From Vitreoscilla sp. (GTDB taxonomy: Bacteria > Pseudomonadota > Gammaproteobacteria > Burkholderiales > Burkholderiaceae_C), in the NCBI GenBank assembly GCA_018780145.1, contig JADMKA010000089.1:1-64000 (forward strand): a DNA stretch of 64,000 nucleotides, read 5' to 3'. Below are positions 40,366 through 49,362 of this stretch, one piece after another. A model generated the notes under the pieces. It was given only the letters and a program-made list of their open reading frames with translations, was not told where the DNA came from and made no database searches. Numbering within the stretch: the first letter of the stretch is position 1; each line of letters starts with the position of its first letter. The position numbers and the translations under genes were made by a program.

Positions 40366-40418
40366 CTGCTGGCCGTCTCGGACCACTGTCCGCTGGTCGC
40401 CGACATGGAACTCTGACG
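40366..40418 (+). pseudogene. 3' side of the gene split by the transposon
   Basis: Starts with the second CTGCT copy and reads in frame LLAVSDHCPLVADMEL followed by TGA. It continues the frame that stops at 30914. The SDHxPLVA pattern suggests an endonuclease/exonuclease/phosphatase C-terminus. Confidence 0.5.
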
Positions 40419-40520
40419 GGCCGCATCCACCCCCAAAAGCAACTTGAGCCGGAGGCAAATTGGCATAATCTGCCAATCGCGGCCCAGCGAGCCCGCTCGC
40501 GCACTTTCGGAGTCCACACC

Positions 40521-40811
40521 ATGCCGACACGCAACGTCGTTCTGAGCGACCATCAACAAGCGCTGGTAGAGGCCCTCGTGCAATCCGGTCGCTACCAGAA
40601 CGCCAGCGAGGTACTGCGCGAGGGACTGCGCCTCATTGAGGAACGCGAACGCATCGGCGAGGCCAAGCTGCACGCCTTGAAGCAAGCGGCACGGCAGGGC
40701 TGGGCAGATGTCTCCTCAGGGCGATACGCCGATGTGGGCGACGACCAGCTTGAGGAGTTCATTGGGCAACTAGGTCGCCGTGCTGCTCAGCTGGCCAAGT
40801 CCGCGAGTTGA
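40521..40811 (+). CDS. parD: ParD-family antitoxin
   Basis: ATG 40521 gives a 96-residue protein with the ribbon-helix-helix start MPTRNVVLSDHQQALVEALV, then SGRYQNASEVLREGLRLIEE, the ParD signature. The flexible C-terminus would wrap the toxin. ParD binds its own promoter and neutralises ParE, here encoded directly downstream with a one-base overlap. The pair gives post-segregational stability to the element. Confidence 0.92.
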   Translation: MPTRNVVLSDHQQALVEALVQSGRYQNASEVLREGLRLIEERERIGEAKLHALKQAARQGWADVSSGRYADVGDDQLEEFIGQLGRRAAQLAKSAS

Positions 40812-41176
40812 TGCTTCGTTATCGGCTGTCGGCCGCTGCCCAGGCCGATGTCATCAACATCCTCGCTTGGACGCACGAGCAATTCGGCGAGGCCGCCCGA
40901 CTTCGCTACGAGAGCCTGATCGTCGCAGCACTTCGAGACGTGGCGACACAGCCTGACCGGCCGGGCAGCATCGCGCGGGTCGAACTCGGCAAGGGTGTGA
41001 GATCGTGGCACCTGCGGCTGAGCCGGGATCACGTGGCAACGGGTTTGGAGATGGTCCGCCGGCCGCGCCACTTTTTGGTTTACCGAGTTGAACCCTCCCT
41101 TCTCGTGATCGGCCGGGTGCTGCACGACGCCATGGAGCTGGAGCAGCACTTGGACACCGATACGACCTGGGAATAG
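40811..41176 (+). CDS. parE: ParE/RelE-superfamily toxin
   Basis: A 121-residue toxin starting at ATG 40811, sharing one base with the parD stop. The RelE-fold pattern is clear: LSAAAQADVINILAWTHEQFG, then ARLRYESLIVAALRDVA and the C-terminal HFLVYRVEPSLLVIGRVLHD with the basic/aromatic strand of ParE proteins. ParE poisons DNA gyrase when not bound by ParD. Confidence 0.92.
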   Translation: MLRYRLSAAAQADVINILAWTHEQFGEAARLRYESLIVAALRDVATQPDRPGSIARVELGKGVRSWHLRLSRDHVATGLEMVRRPRHFLVYRVEPSLLVIGRVLHDAMELEQHLDTDTTWE

Positions 41177-41347
41177 ATGCAAGCGCACGATGGCGGCCTC
41201 TTGATCGAAGCAAGCTTGGCAAGGGCGCTGCTTCAGCCGCTGGCGTTTGAAGAGCCGCCTGTGGCCATTGATTCCAGATAGCCAACAGAGAACCGCCACG
41301 GCCCGCCAGGACCTGCCTTCGCGGAAGGCGCCATTGCAATCGAGGCG
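41177..41347. other. Convergent spacer
   Basis: 170 bases between the convergent parE and primase genes with no gene-like content or clear terminator. Confidence 0.4.
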
Positions 41348-42415
41348 TCAGCCCTGCGCTGACCTCAGTCGAAGCCACATCTGCCGGACCACCGACTCCG
41401 ACTGACCGAGCAGAACAGCGCACCGCCACACCAGCATGTCCCTCGCCGGCGACGGCGGCACCAGGCGCCAGACCTGCCCCAACTGCGCCGCGCACCGGGC
41501 TCGACCTTCAGCGATGGTCAGGTCGCAGCCGTCACCAGCGCACTGGGCCGCAAACACTTCGAACGCCACGGCCTGGCGAACAGAACGCCACAGGGCAGCC
41601 GGGCCCTCGGACTGCAGCAGGCTGGCCGGGTCCTGGCCCGGCGGCAGCATCGCGAAAGCGAAGCGCCGCCCGGCACTGGCGAACGGCGCCACCAGATGCA
41701 ACGCACGCCGAGCAGCCAGGCGACCCGCTTCGTCGGCATCGAAGCAGAACACCAGACGGGGTGCCAGCGCCAGCAAAGACTGGACCTGATGGACGGACAG
41801 CGCCGTACCCAGCGAGCCCACGGCCACCTCCAGCCCGGCCTGCACCGACAGCAGCACATCCAGGTAGCCTTCCATCACCACGGCGAAGCCGTGCTGTCGA
41901 ATGGCGTGCTGGGCCTCATGCAAGCCGTACAGCAGCTCACGTTTCCGAAAGCACGACCCCTCGGGCGAGTTGAGGTACTTCACCATCCCGGGGCCACGGT
42001 CACCAACCGCGCGGGCCCCGAAGCCGGCCACCTGGCCCTCCAGATCCCGGATCGGGAACATCAGCCGATCCCGAAATCGATCGAAGCCCCCTGCCCTCCT
42101 TCCGCCGGGATGCGGCACCACCAGCCCCGACGCCGCGATCTCGTCCTCCCCATAACCTCCCAGCACCTCGCCCAGATCGCGCCAGGCGCTGCACGCGTAG
42201 CCGAGCTCGAAACGCTGAGCCACGACGTAGCCCACCCCACGCGCTTTGAGGTAGGCCAGCGCGCCCGGCGCCCCTGCAAGTGAACGCCGGTAGTGAAGCG
42301 CAGCCTGGGCCAGCAGATCGTGCACGCGCCGGTGGCCCGCTGGCGTTGTGACAGCGGGCCCCGACGGGCGCCCTACGCCGGACGAACAATCGGCAAAGGT
42401 GTTCGGGATCAACAT
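41348..42415 (-). CDS. Toprim (DnaG-like) primase without zinc finger
   Basis: Start ATG 42415 is supported by CAGGAG upstream; the open frame extends farther but without a better start. The 355-residue protein has the DnaG catalytic core: ALHYRRSLAGAPGALAYLKARG, FRDRLMFPIRDLEGQVAGFG, then Toprim motifs VVMEGYLDVLLSVQAG (Glu) and RLVFCFDADEAGRLAARRAL (DxD). The N-terminal CHC2 zinc-binding domain is absent, as in several plasmid primases. It probably primes the complementary strand after conjugative entry. It lies next to ssb on the same strand. Confidence 0.88.
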   Translation of the reverse strand: MLIPNTFADCSSGVGRPSGPAVTTPAGHRRVHDLLAQAALHYRRSLAGAPGALAYLKARGVGYVVAQRFELGYACSAWRDLGEVLGGYGEDEIAASGLVVPHPGGRRAGGFDRFRDRLMFPIRDLEGQVAGFGARAVGDRGPGMVKYLNSPEGSCFRKRELLYGLHEAQHAIRQHGFAVVMEGYLDVLLSVQAGLEVAVGSLGTALSVHQVQSLLALAPRLVFCFDADEAGRLAARRALHLVAPFASAGRRFAFAMLPPGQDPASLLQSEGPAALWRSVRQAVAFEVFAAQCAGDGCDLTIAEGRARCAAQLGQVWRLVPPSPARDMLVWRCAVLLGQSESVVRQMWLRLRSAQG

Positions 42416-42557
42416 GTCCGGCTCCTGATGGCGAGACGTGACGCTGAGGCAAGGCTGCCGGTGAGCGGTTCGCTGCGAGCGCCCCCCGTCCGGCTGCCCG
42501 CTCCCTTCAGAATTTCGGCTCGCACATCTCCTCGGTGAGGGTCCACAGCGCCAGGCT

Positions 42558-43031
42558 TCAGGCACCTGCGCGCGCCGGCCGACGCGCGCCGCGGCGCGAA
42601 CCCGACCCGGGAGACTGAGACGCCCCAACCGAAGATCCCGCGCCACCGGCCGGCGCATCTGATGGCTCACCCCGCGCCCGCCGGGCCTCAGACTCCGCAC
42701 GGCTGTCCAGGTAGTCGACCTCGTCCGCCGTGAAGTCGAAGCCGTAGACCACCTCGCCCGCCTTCTCGTAGTGGTTGTTGCGCAGACGCCCGACGATGTT
42801 GACGTGCGAGCCCTTGCCCAGGTACTCGGCCGCGTTCTCCGCTTGCTTGCCCCACAGCGTCCACTGGATCGCCGTCGCCTCCTCCTCGCGTGCATCCCCC
42901 GCGCCCCGCCGCACGCTGCTGATCGCCGTCAGCACGGCCTTCGCAATCGGCCCTTCCCGACCATTGACGAACTCCAGCTTCACCGCACCGGCCAGATGCG
43001 CATTGCGCTGAAAAACTTGAACAGTAGCCAT
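42558..43031 (-). CDS. ssb: Single-stranded DNA-binding protein
   Basis: Start ATG 43031. The 157-residue protein has an OB-fold (LAGAVKLEFVNGREGPIAKA, ATAIQWTLWGKQAENAAEYLG, GSHVNIVGRLRNNHYEKAGE, VVYGFDFTADEVDYLD) and a disordered Gly/Ser/Arg-rich tail. The acidic C-terminal tip of chromosomal SSBs is missing, so recruitment of host partners may differ. It is the first gene of a minus-strand run and is preceded by a copy of the repeated leader module. Confidence 0.88.
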   Translation of the reverse strand: MATVQVFQRNAHLAGAVKLEFVNGREGPIAKAVLTAISSVRRGAGDAREEEATAIQWTLWGKQAENAAEYLGKGSHVNIVGRLRNNHYEKAGEVVYGFDFTADEVDYLDSRAESEARRARGEPSDAPAGGAGSSVGASQSPGSGSRRGARRPARAGA

Positions 43032-43087
43032 GACATCAACTCCTTGAGTCTTTGCGAAAGCGACCAGCCGGGTCCCGATCCGGAAAC

Positions 43088-43460
43088 CCTGCAAACTGAT
43101 CCTCTCGCTCGGACTCACCTCGCTCCCGCCCACGGGCGGGCGGGGGGTGGGCAAGGCCCCGTCCCTCACGGGAAGGGGTCGGAGATGGGTGGGGTCTGTC
43201 GCAGCCGAAGCAGTGCGCCGGCTTTCCGGCCCACCGCTTGAAGATCCCCCCACAAGTCCCCCTCGCCGAAGACGGGGGCGCCGCTGGGGGGAGCGCGGTG
43301 GGACGCCCGGCGCACGGGCTGCCCTCCCCTCGCGCAGCGCAGCAACGCGTAGCGGCGCGTCACACCATGAGCGGCGGCGCCCCTGCGGCCGACGTGCCAC
43401 CAAGGACGCCGAAGGCCGACGACTGGCGCGTTGGTCGAGCCGCCGCGAACGAATCAAGCT
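43088..43460 (-). repeat. Repeated leader module, copy A (upstream of ssb)
   Basis: Begins with CCTGCAAACTGATCCTCTCG next to the ssb start and contains a G/C-rich dyad (CCCCCCACAAG near 43246, GGGGGG near 43289), here degraded on the right arm. It ends with a decayed version of the TTCGCG palindrome. Related copies lie at 52169 and 54265. Confidence 0.7.
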
Positions 43461-43855
43461 CCTCAGCGGCCCGGCTGCGGGTGTGGCGGGGGCACGGGGT
43501 GTCGATCTGGACGGAGCACAGCCAACGCAGCGCCGCGAAGGTGGCGAGCACCGGACCAGTTCGGCAAGCGGGCGAACGTATTCCCATGACGTGCACGCGC
43601 AGCGTGCGGGTCATCGTGAGCCCGCGGTCCCCGGGCCCGGGAAGGGCCGCCTTGTGGTTTGAGCTGAGCGGATCCAGCGTGACCCTGGTCTGAGGAGCCC
43701 AGCTCACCACGACGACATCGCAGCCCCCCATGGCACGGCGTCCAACCGGGATGACCCGACGCCGAGATCAACGCGAGCGGCCGCACACGCCACGTTGGAC
43801 AACTCTGGAGGCACCCGCTGAGGCAGGAGCGGGCAGCCAGCCGGGGTTTGGACGG
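43461..43855. other. Gene-free stretch between module A and a DUF2384-like gene
   Basis: About 400 bases; overlapping open frames exist on both strands but none has a ribosome-binding site or recognisable product. Confidence 0.4.
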
Positions 43856-44095
43856 CTACGGCCTGTCCAGGCCGTGTTTCAGCATCGCCACCAAGACCTG
43901 ACGCAGACGCTGTTCGCCCTCCGGCATGCCAAGCACCTGCAGCGGCGACCGCCCCTGCAGCTCCGGCCGAGGCTGGACGATCCACAACGACAACGGCCCG
44001 ATGCGGCCTTCAGCAGCCTCCGGCAAGAGCTGGTATCCCAACTCGACCAGCAAGCGGCGCACGGTGGCAATGGCCATGAGGTCGTTCACGGTCAA
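43856..44095 (-). CDS. Small DUF2384-like (Xre/MbcA/ParS toxin-binding type) protein
   Basis: A 79-residue protein. The C-terminal part PRPELQGRSPLQVLGMPEGEQRLRQVL follows the pattern of the Xre/MbcA/ParS antitoxin C-terminal domain (WL...P..ALGGR-x-PL.LL); only SPLQVLGMPEGEQRLRQVL-type residues support it. No RES-type toxin lies beside it, so it may be an orphan. Function as an antitoxin is unproven. Confidence 0.55.
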   Translation of the reverse strand: MTVNDLMAIATVRRLLVELGYQLLPEAAEGRIGPLSLWIVQPRPELQGRSPLQVLGMPEGEQRLRQVLVAMLKHGLDRP

Positions 44096-44322
44096 CGTCC
44101 AGCACGCGAGTCACGACACAGGCGCCGAGTCGATGCGCTCCGCCCACGCAAAGCCGGCAGGCTCGGCCTTGTCTGGTACCCGATGTCGACGGCGCATGAG
44201 CCGATGGCAGTGGCGAGTCCCGGATCCCCAACGCAACGGTTCAAGGATCCGATCCAGGCGTCGGCGCCAGACGCAGAACGCGCCTTAGACTGACGGCATA
44301 ACGAATCTTCGGAGCGAACAGG

Positions 44323-45204
44323 GTGGCACGTGGAAAAAGGGACAACGGGTTCGAAGTTCTGATCGACGCCGTCTCGCGACTTCCGTGGTGGGTCGGCCTG
44401 GCGCTGGCCATCATCAGTTACGTCGCGCTGCACGCGCTGGCCCAGCCGGCAGCCGCCGGCACCCCTGCGCCCAAGCCTGCATGGCAGGTGGCGAAGGCCG
44501 TGGCCAATGCCGCACAGTACATCGTCCCGCTCGCCTGTGCGCTTGCGGCCGCGTTGTCCGCCTACCGACGACGCGAACGTCGCCACCTTGTCGCCAACGC
44601 CACTACATCCAGTGCACCCGATGCACTCCATGACATGACATGGCACGAGTTCGAGCAGCTCGTGGGCGAAGGATTTCGGCAACAGGGTTACCAAGTTGCG
44701 GAAACGGGTGGCGGCGGTGCCGACGGGGGCATCGACCTGGTCTTGCGCAAGGACCGCGAGAAGTTCCTGGTCCAGTGCAAACAGTGGAGGGCCTTCAAGG
44801 TGGGCGTGACCACTGTGCGGGAACTGTACGGCGTCATGGCCGCACAGGGCGCGGCCGGCGGCTTCGTCGTCACCTCGGGTCGCTTCACCGAGGAGGCCAC
44901 CGCCTTCGCCTCCGGCAAGAACATTCGAATGGTCGACGGCCCGAAGCTCTTGGCGATGCTCAAACAGGCCAAGTCCGCCCGCACGACGCCGGCAGCCGCC
45001 ACAAGGACGGCCGCGGCGCGCGCAACCGGTCCAACGGGAGTGCCGCCCACCCCCAAGCTGCCTGCCAGCGATCCAACCTGTCCGATATGCGAGAGCACCA
45101 TGGTCCTTCGCACCGCGCGTCGTGGCGCGAATGCCGGGGGCACGTTCTGGGGATGCGCCAAGTACCCGGCCTGCAGAGGTACGCGACCGGCGGAGGTGGG
45201 CTGA
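44323..45204 (+). CDS. Membrane-anchored Mrr-type restriction endonuclease with zinc ribbon
   Basis: A 293-residue protein starting at GTG. Two membrane helices (about residues 22-40 and 65-80) precede an Mrr_cat nuclease domain (about 105-215): MTWHEFEQLVGEGFRQQGY, the catalytic Asp in GGGADGGIDLVL, and the QxK motif in FLVQCKQW. The C-terminus carries a topoisomerase-type zinc ribbon (CPICESTMVLR, then FWGCAKYPACRGTR). Such membrane-Mrr fusions are expected to cleave DNA close to the membrane, perhaps incoming or modified DNA. It stands alone with no methylase partner adjacent, as expected for a type IV-like enzyme. Confidence 0.88.
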   Translation: MARGKRDNGFEVLIDAVSRLPWWVGLALAIISYVALHALAQPAAAGTPAPKPAWQVAKAVANAAQYIVPLACALAAALSAYRRRERRHLVANATTSSAPDALHDMTWHEFEQLVGEGFRQQGYQVAETGGGGADGGIDLVLRKDREKFLVQCKQWRAFKVGVTTVRELYGVMAAQGAAGGFVVTSGRFTEEATAFASGKNIRMVDGPKLLAMLKQAKSARTTPAAATRTAAARATGPTGVPPTPKLPASDPTCPICESTMVLRTARRGANAGGTFWGCAKYPACRGTRPAEVG

Positions 45205-45423
45205 GTCGGCCATGAGAAGTTCGACTGCGCGGTGGCGCTGACTTTGAGCGACCGGCGCCAAGCTATGTCGCGCAGCAGCCAGATTCTGTCCGGCGCCAAG
45301 GCAATCGCCACACTGCGCTCAGCCCCAGGCCAGACAGCAGCCCTCCAGAAGCCCCTCACCAGGGGCGCGCATGCAAGGGCGACATCCTCAGACTGCGAGC
45401 TCCCGGCCCGAGGCGGGGCGCTT
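45205..45423. other. Convergent spacer
   Basis: Between the Mrr-type gene and the DUF1173 gene; nothing recognisable. Confidence 0.4.
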
Positions 45424-46614
45424 TCATGCCAGAGCCGGCAACGCCGGCATCTCCCCCTCCCGGGCTCGCCATAACCAGCTGCCCAGGCCAGACCCATCCG
45501 CCAGGTCCCGAATGACAGTTTCAACGGACTCAGGCGCCTCCGCAGGCACCAGGTAAAGCGCGGTTGGCTCCGCCGCGTCGTTCAGGATCGCACTGGCCAG
45601 CGGCCGGCCGCTCGGTAGGTTGTAGCGCTGCCCTTTGGTGAAGCGCCGGTGCGCCAGCGCCTCGAGCAAGGCATGCTCTTGCATGCTCTCGAACGGCAGC
45701 CAACCGGCGTTCACGTTGACCAGGCAGGCCGATTCCAGCTCGTACGCCCCCGGCACGGCCTGCGAGAACACCCCGATGACCAGCATGTGCGTCTCCTCGA
45801 GCTGGGCCCACAGCGCCAACGGCCCCCGGAAGACGGTCGTCAGCCGGCGGTGCAGGTCGTCGTTCACCTGCAGCGGCAGGTCGGGCAGGTGCTTGCACAC
45901 CAGGCGGTGGCCGAAACGCGCCGGCTCCAGCGCCTTCACCTCGGCGATCAGCAGCATCCGCGCCGATGTGGTGTCCGACAACCGGGACAAGTGCTGCGCC
46001 TGCCGCGCCTGGATCGCTGCCTTGTCCTCGGAATGAAACGTCTCAGGCACGAAGAGCAATTCGTTCAGCGCCCTGCCCTTGGTCACCTTGTTGGCTGCCG
46101 CGGCCAGCAGCTCACGTTGCACCACCGCCCAGGACCGGCGCCCCGCCATGCGCGGCGACCACCGGGTCAGTCCGGCCTCGTCCCACAGATAGTGCAGCGT
46201 GGCCCGCAGCGTCAGCTTGGTCCCGTCGCTGCGCACGCTCTCGTGCTCCGCCGCCACCGAGGCGGCTGGGGCACGCGACGGCCCCTTGGTCAGCGCGAAA
46301 TCAAGCGACAGCGTGGTGATCTCGGCTTCCGGGTCCTCCCGGATCGCATGCCCCACCACCTGCCCCAGGCCGGACAGCTCCGGCGGCGGCTCGTAGTGCT
46401 CGCAGTGCGGTGCATGCAACGCGCCCGACAGCGGCATGCGCTTGACCACATGGGCGCCCTTCAGCGCGGCGATGTACATCGGTGGCTCGCTCCCTTGGGT
46501 GTGACACAGGCACACCGGCCTGTCCTTGCCGCGGTAGGCCTGCGCCACCACCGCAGCCCAGCCAGGAGAGTCCGGCGAAAAGACGAAGCCGTCCCGGAAA
46601 CGATAGCTCGGCAT
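45424..46614 (-). CDS. DUF1173 family protein
   Basis: ATG 46614 (with AGGGAG upstream) gives 396 residues beginning MPSYRFRDGFVFSPDSPGW. The segment RPVCLCHTQGSEPPMYIAAL with Cys residues and LHAPHCEHYEPP is typical of DUF1173, a family common in plasmids and islands of proteobacteria. The paired Cys/His residues near the N-terminus suggest a small metal site. The function of the family is unknown. It may share a transcript with the small winged-helix gene upstream. Confidence 0.8.
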   Translation of the reverse strand: MPSYRFRDGFVFSPDSPGWAAVVAQAYRGKDRPVCLCHTQGSEPPMYIAALKGAHVVKRMPLSGALHAPHCEHYEPPPELSGLGQVVGHAIREDPEAEITTLSLDFALTKGPSRAPAASVAAEHESVRSDGTKLTLRATLHYLWDEAGLTRWSPRMAGRRSWAVVQRELLAAAANKVTKGRALNELLFVPETFHSEDKAAIQARQAQHLSRLSDTTSARMLLIAEVKALEPARFGHRLVCKHLPDLPLQVNDDLHRRLTTVFRGPLALWAQLEETHMLVIGVFSQAVPGAYELESACLVNVNAGWLPFESMQEHALLEALAHRRFTKGQRYNLPSGRPLASAILNDAAEPTALYLVPAEAPESVETVIRDLADGSGLGSWLWRAREGEMPALPALA

Positions 46615-46683
46615 GTCGTTCTCCCTGTTCGGTTTCATCGGCTGTGCGCTGAAAGGAGCTGCTGCTCCACACCCTGCCACGCC

Positions 46684-46974
46684 CTACCCGATAGGGCGAA
46701 CCAAGCCCACCCGTCCACGCATCGCTTGCTGCGCCCCGTCCCGCTTGAGAACGGGCCCCCAGTCTTCGATCCAGTATCGCGACCCGTCCTTGAACACAGT
46801 CACCCCCGCCTGGTCGATCGCCTTGAGCAGCAGGTCGCCGACGGTCTTCTTGTCCAGGCCCGTGAACCTGGCCAGGTTCACCAGGGTGGCCCGCTCGCCC
46901 AGGCGATCGATCGCCGCCAGCACGGCCAGCATGCGCCGAAGGTCCCCCTTGGGGTAGTGAACACAGTCGCTCAT
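46684..46974 (-). CDS. Small winged-helix-type protein
   Basis: A 96-residue protein with a probable winged helix: RRMLAVLAAIDRLGERATLV, then NLARFTGLDKKTVGDLLLKA and a wing-like VTVFKDGSRYWIEDWG. It is probably a local regulator or DNA-binding accessory protein. It lies 69 bases upstream of the DUF1173 gene on the same strand. Confidence 0.7.
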   Translation of the reverse strand: MSDCVHYPKGDLRRMLAVLAAIDRLGERATLVNLARFTGLDKKTVGDLLLKAIDQAGVTVFKDGSRYWIEDWGPVLKRDGAQQAMRGRVGLVRPIG

Positions 46975-47134
46975 GGGTGCGTTTAACGCGCCAATCTAGC
47001 AGGAGAATGCCGACCCGTAAACCCCGACATTGAGGTACCTGACATGTGGCTCCCCACAGGTCGGAGATTCCCGGCGTCGTGCTCCTATCGTCGTGCTGCG
47101 GGCCGTTCGCGGCACACGACCACGGAGGAACTTC

Positions 47135-47236
47135 ATGACAATGCGCCGACTGACAACCATCCAACTCGTACTCGGCAGCACCATGTCGCTCTGCGGCATT
47201 GCCTCAGCGCATGCCGGGTCGAACTACGAAACTGAC
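47135..47236 (+). pseudogene. N-terminal fragment of a secreted protein
   Basis: ATG 47135 with GGAGG upstream starts a signal peptide (MTMRRLTTIQLVLGSTMSLC, then AHAGSNYETDH). The frame then runs into antisense deaminase sequence, so only the leader of the original gene survives. Confidence 0.45.
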
Positions 47237-47395
47237 CACGCGGCTGGGCGCGGCGCCCATGATGATCTCGCCGCGCAAGACCACCGCGCCAAAGGGCTGG
47301 TCGCCGGCGAGCAGCGCTTCGTCTCGAAGTGCCTCGGCCTGGCGCATTGCCGCGCGCAGCGTCGCGTCGGCCGCCAGCACGGGCCCGTGCAGCCA
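47227..47395 (-). pseudogene. N-terminal fragment of a nucleoside/cytosine deaminase-like gene
   Basis: The minus frame reads DATLRAAMRQAEALRDEALL then AGDQPFGAVVLRGEIIMGAAP, the usual first helix and strand of the cytidine/guanine deaminase fold. The zinc-binding HAE and PCxxC motifs are missing, so it is a remnant fused to unrelated sequence. Confidence 0.6.
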
Positions 47396-47854
47396 AGGCT
47401 AGGCCGCAAGCAGGCAGCTTCGACGGCGAAGGTCCGATGGGCAAAGGCGAAGACGAAGCGGCACGTCAGCATTCTGCCCACCAAGGAGCAGCTTGGCACG
47501 GGGTCGGGTTGCACGCCTCGCAACGGCGTGCAGATGCGTCAGGCTGCCGGACGGCGCACGATCACGGTCGGCCGCTCATGGCCGGGAGTGCCATCGCGCT
47601 GCAGGTCGGCTTCCGAACCGACTTCCAACGGTCGAAATCGCATTCATCGGCGGCAGATCAACGGCCCGCCAATGCTGCCGGTTGAAGTGAGAAGCCGCCA
47701 AGACACGCGCCGACACACAGATCGCGAGCAGGCCGCAGTGCGGGTGCTAACCGAGATGCGAGATGGATTCGCGCCTAACCCCCTCTACCCCCATTCGTCG
47801 ACAGCAGGCTGGCACGGTCTGCACAAGCACGAGCATCGTTGGGTGACGATTCGC
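47396..47854. other. Gene-free stretch
   Basis: Open frames cross this region on both strands but none shows a family pattern or start signal; probably decayed DNA between remnants and the TerB-like gene. Confidence 0.4.
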
Positions 47855-48913
47855 TCAGCCGTGTTTGCCCGGCATACTGCTGGGCGTGCCGGCAACGTCG
47901 CTCTCCGGTTGTGTGGCGGACGGGCTGCCGGGGGGCGCGGGCAACTTGTCGTGGGCCCAGTTCACAGCCTTACGAAGCGACTTCAGTGCTTGGCTAGTTG
48001 CAAGGGCCGTACCGGTGCGCAACTGCTCACCAGTGGGCGTGTTCTGCTGCGCCCAGTCAGCGGCCATGCTGGCCGACTGCCGCAGGCGTCCAGCGGTGTC
48101 GCCAGCGTGCGACCTGGCTTTGAGCCATGCCTTGCTCCATTCACCCGCCGGAGCGGTGGACAGCGTTGTCATGACCAGGGCCAAGGTGACTTCTTCTTGT
48201 GCTGTCAGCGCTCCGCTGGCCTCGAGCATTTGGCGCAAGAACTGCGACAACTCGCCAGCAATGGCGCGGTGGTTGCAGTCAGGGTTGGCATGCAGAAAAT
48301 CTGCGAGTTCCTTGGCCATAGCTTCGATGTTGCCGTGCATCACCTCCGGTTCGATTGCCCGGATGCCCCGCGTCACAAACTCGCGGTTCAGCCCCCACTC
48401 ATCTACCAGGTGAGCGGTCAGGAACTCCCTCTCCTGCGGATCCACCTGACCGTCCACTGCCGCAAGCCGAAGCGCCACGGGCGCCACCAGATCGAACATG
48501 CCCAGGCCCAGCGTGTCGAGCGGCGTGTTTAGGAACTTCGGTATCTCGATGACCCGGCTGCCCTTGGCATTGCCGAGTAGCCGGTACAAGCCGTAGCACG
48601 CGCCACCCGAGGTCAGCGCTGCAAAGGCCACCCAGCCAATAGGTGTGACGGCGGTTCCGATTCCCAGCAGCCCCAACAGACCGGTGGGCGCGAAGAACGT
48701 GGATGCCACCACGCTCGAACTGGCGACGGCGGCCCCTGTACCTGCTGTCCCCAACACATCCCAAAGCTCACGGCCGCGGTTAATCGTGCGCAGTGAGGCG
48801 TAGGCGTTCTCGCCGATCATCAACTTCGCCTTGAAGCGCAGCGGGTCGGCGACAACCTCCTCAATGCCATCCAGCAGCGACTTCGGGCCGGCTAACGAGG
48901 GTGGCTGTGTCAT
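47855..48913 (-). CDS. TerB-like protein with hydrophobic middle
   Basis: A 352-residue protein. Residues about 60-115 form a Gly/Ala-rich hydrophobic hairpin (TFFAPTGLLGLLGIGTAVTP, WVAFAALTSGGACYGLYRLL) of the kind that inserts in membranes. Residues about 135-260 look like a TerB-type helical domain with the acidic pattern AAVDGQVDPQEREFLTAHLV. TerB domains bind metals and occur in stress and phage-response complexes. It forms a two-gene unit with the membrane protein just upstream (4-base overlap). Confidence 0.6.
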   Translation of the reverse strand: MTQPPSLAGPKSLLDGIEEVVADPLRFKAKLMIGENAYASLRTINRGRELWDVLGTAGTGAAVASSSVVASTFFAPTGLLGLLGIGTAVTPIGWVAFAALTSGGACYGLYRLLGNAKGSRVIEIPKFLNTPLDTLGLGMFDLVAPVALRLAAVDGQVDPQEREFLTAHLVDEWGLNREFVTRGIRAIEPEVMHGNIEAMAKELADFLHANPDCNHRAIAGELSQFLRQMLEASGALTAQEEVTLALVMTTLSTAPAGEWSKAWLKARSHAGDTAGRLRQSASMAADWAQQNTPTGEQLRTGTALATSQALKSLRKAVNWAHDKLPAPPGSPSATQPESDVAGTPSSMPGKHG

Positions 48914-49362
48914 GAAGCCAGTCCGGAAAATTCTGTGACGAAGTCACGCACACGTGTCTCGAGGTCAGGTGATTGAAAGTCCAACGCGCCGCCCACTACG
49001 ATGCCCAGCGCCAGGGCCAGCGGCCCGAGCACCGATGCGAAGGCCAGGCCGATGAAGGGCACCAAGGAGATCAGCGCGGTCGCCACCAGGGCTACGAGGG
49101 CGGCAAATCCCAAGTGGGGAAATGCTCGCAACAGGGACAACACGAAGTCGATGATCTTGCGGCCGACCCGCAGCACCGTCTGGCCCACGCGGGTGGCCAG
49201 CTTGAGAAGATCCGCCAGCAGGGCCTTGGCATCGGCCGATACCGACAGCGATTCGATCTGCCGCAGGATCTGAGCATCGCTGCGCTCAGTGGTGTTGATG
49301 AACGTCACCACCTCGGGTGAAGCCATCACATTCGCGTCCGAAACCTCATTCTGAGCCATCAA
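48910..49362 (-). CDS. Small membrane protein paired with the TerB-like gene
   Basis: A 150-residue protein with a soluble helical N-terminus (ILRQIESLSVSADAKALLAD) and two strong membrane helices (about residues 84-105 and 107-127; LGFAALVALVATALISLVPF). Not recognised as a family. Overlap with the TerB-like gene suggests that the two proteins work together at the membrane. Confidence 0.65.
   Translation of the reverse strand: MMAQNEVSDANVMASPEVVTFINTTERSDAQILRQIESLSVSADAKALLADLLKLATRVGQTVLRVGRKIIDFVLSLLRAFPHLGFAALVALVATALISLVPFIGLAFASVLGPLALALGIVVGGALDFQSPDLETRVRDFVTEFSGLAS

Noticed and set aside
47030-48532. Plus-strand open frame of 500 codons
   Set aside because: It crosses a deaminase remnant and runs antisense to the TerB-like gene; only its first 30 codons after 47135 look like a real (signal peptide) sequence.
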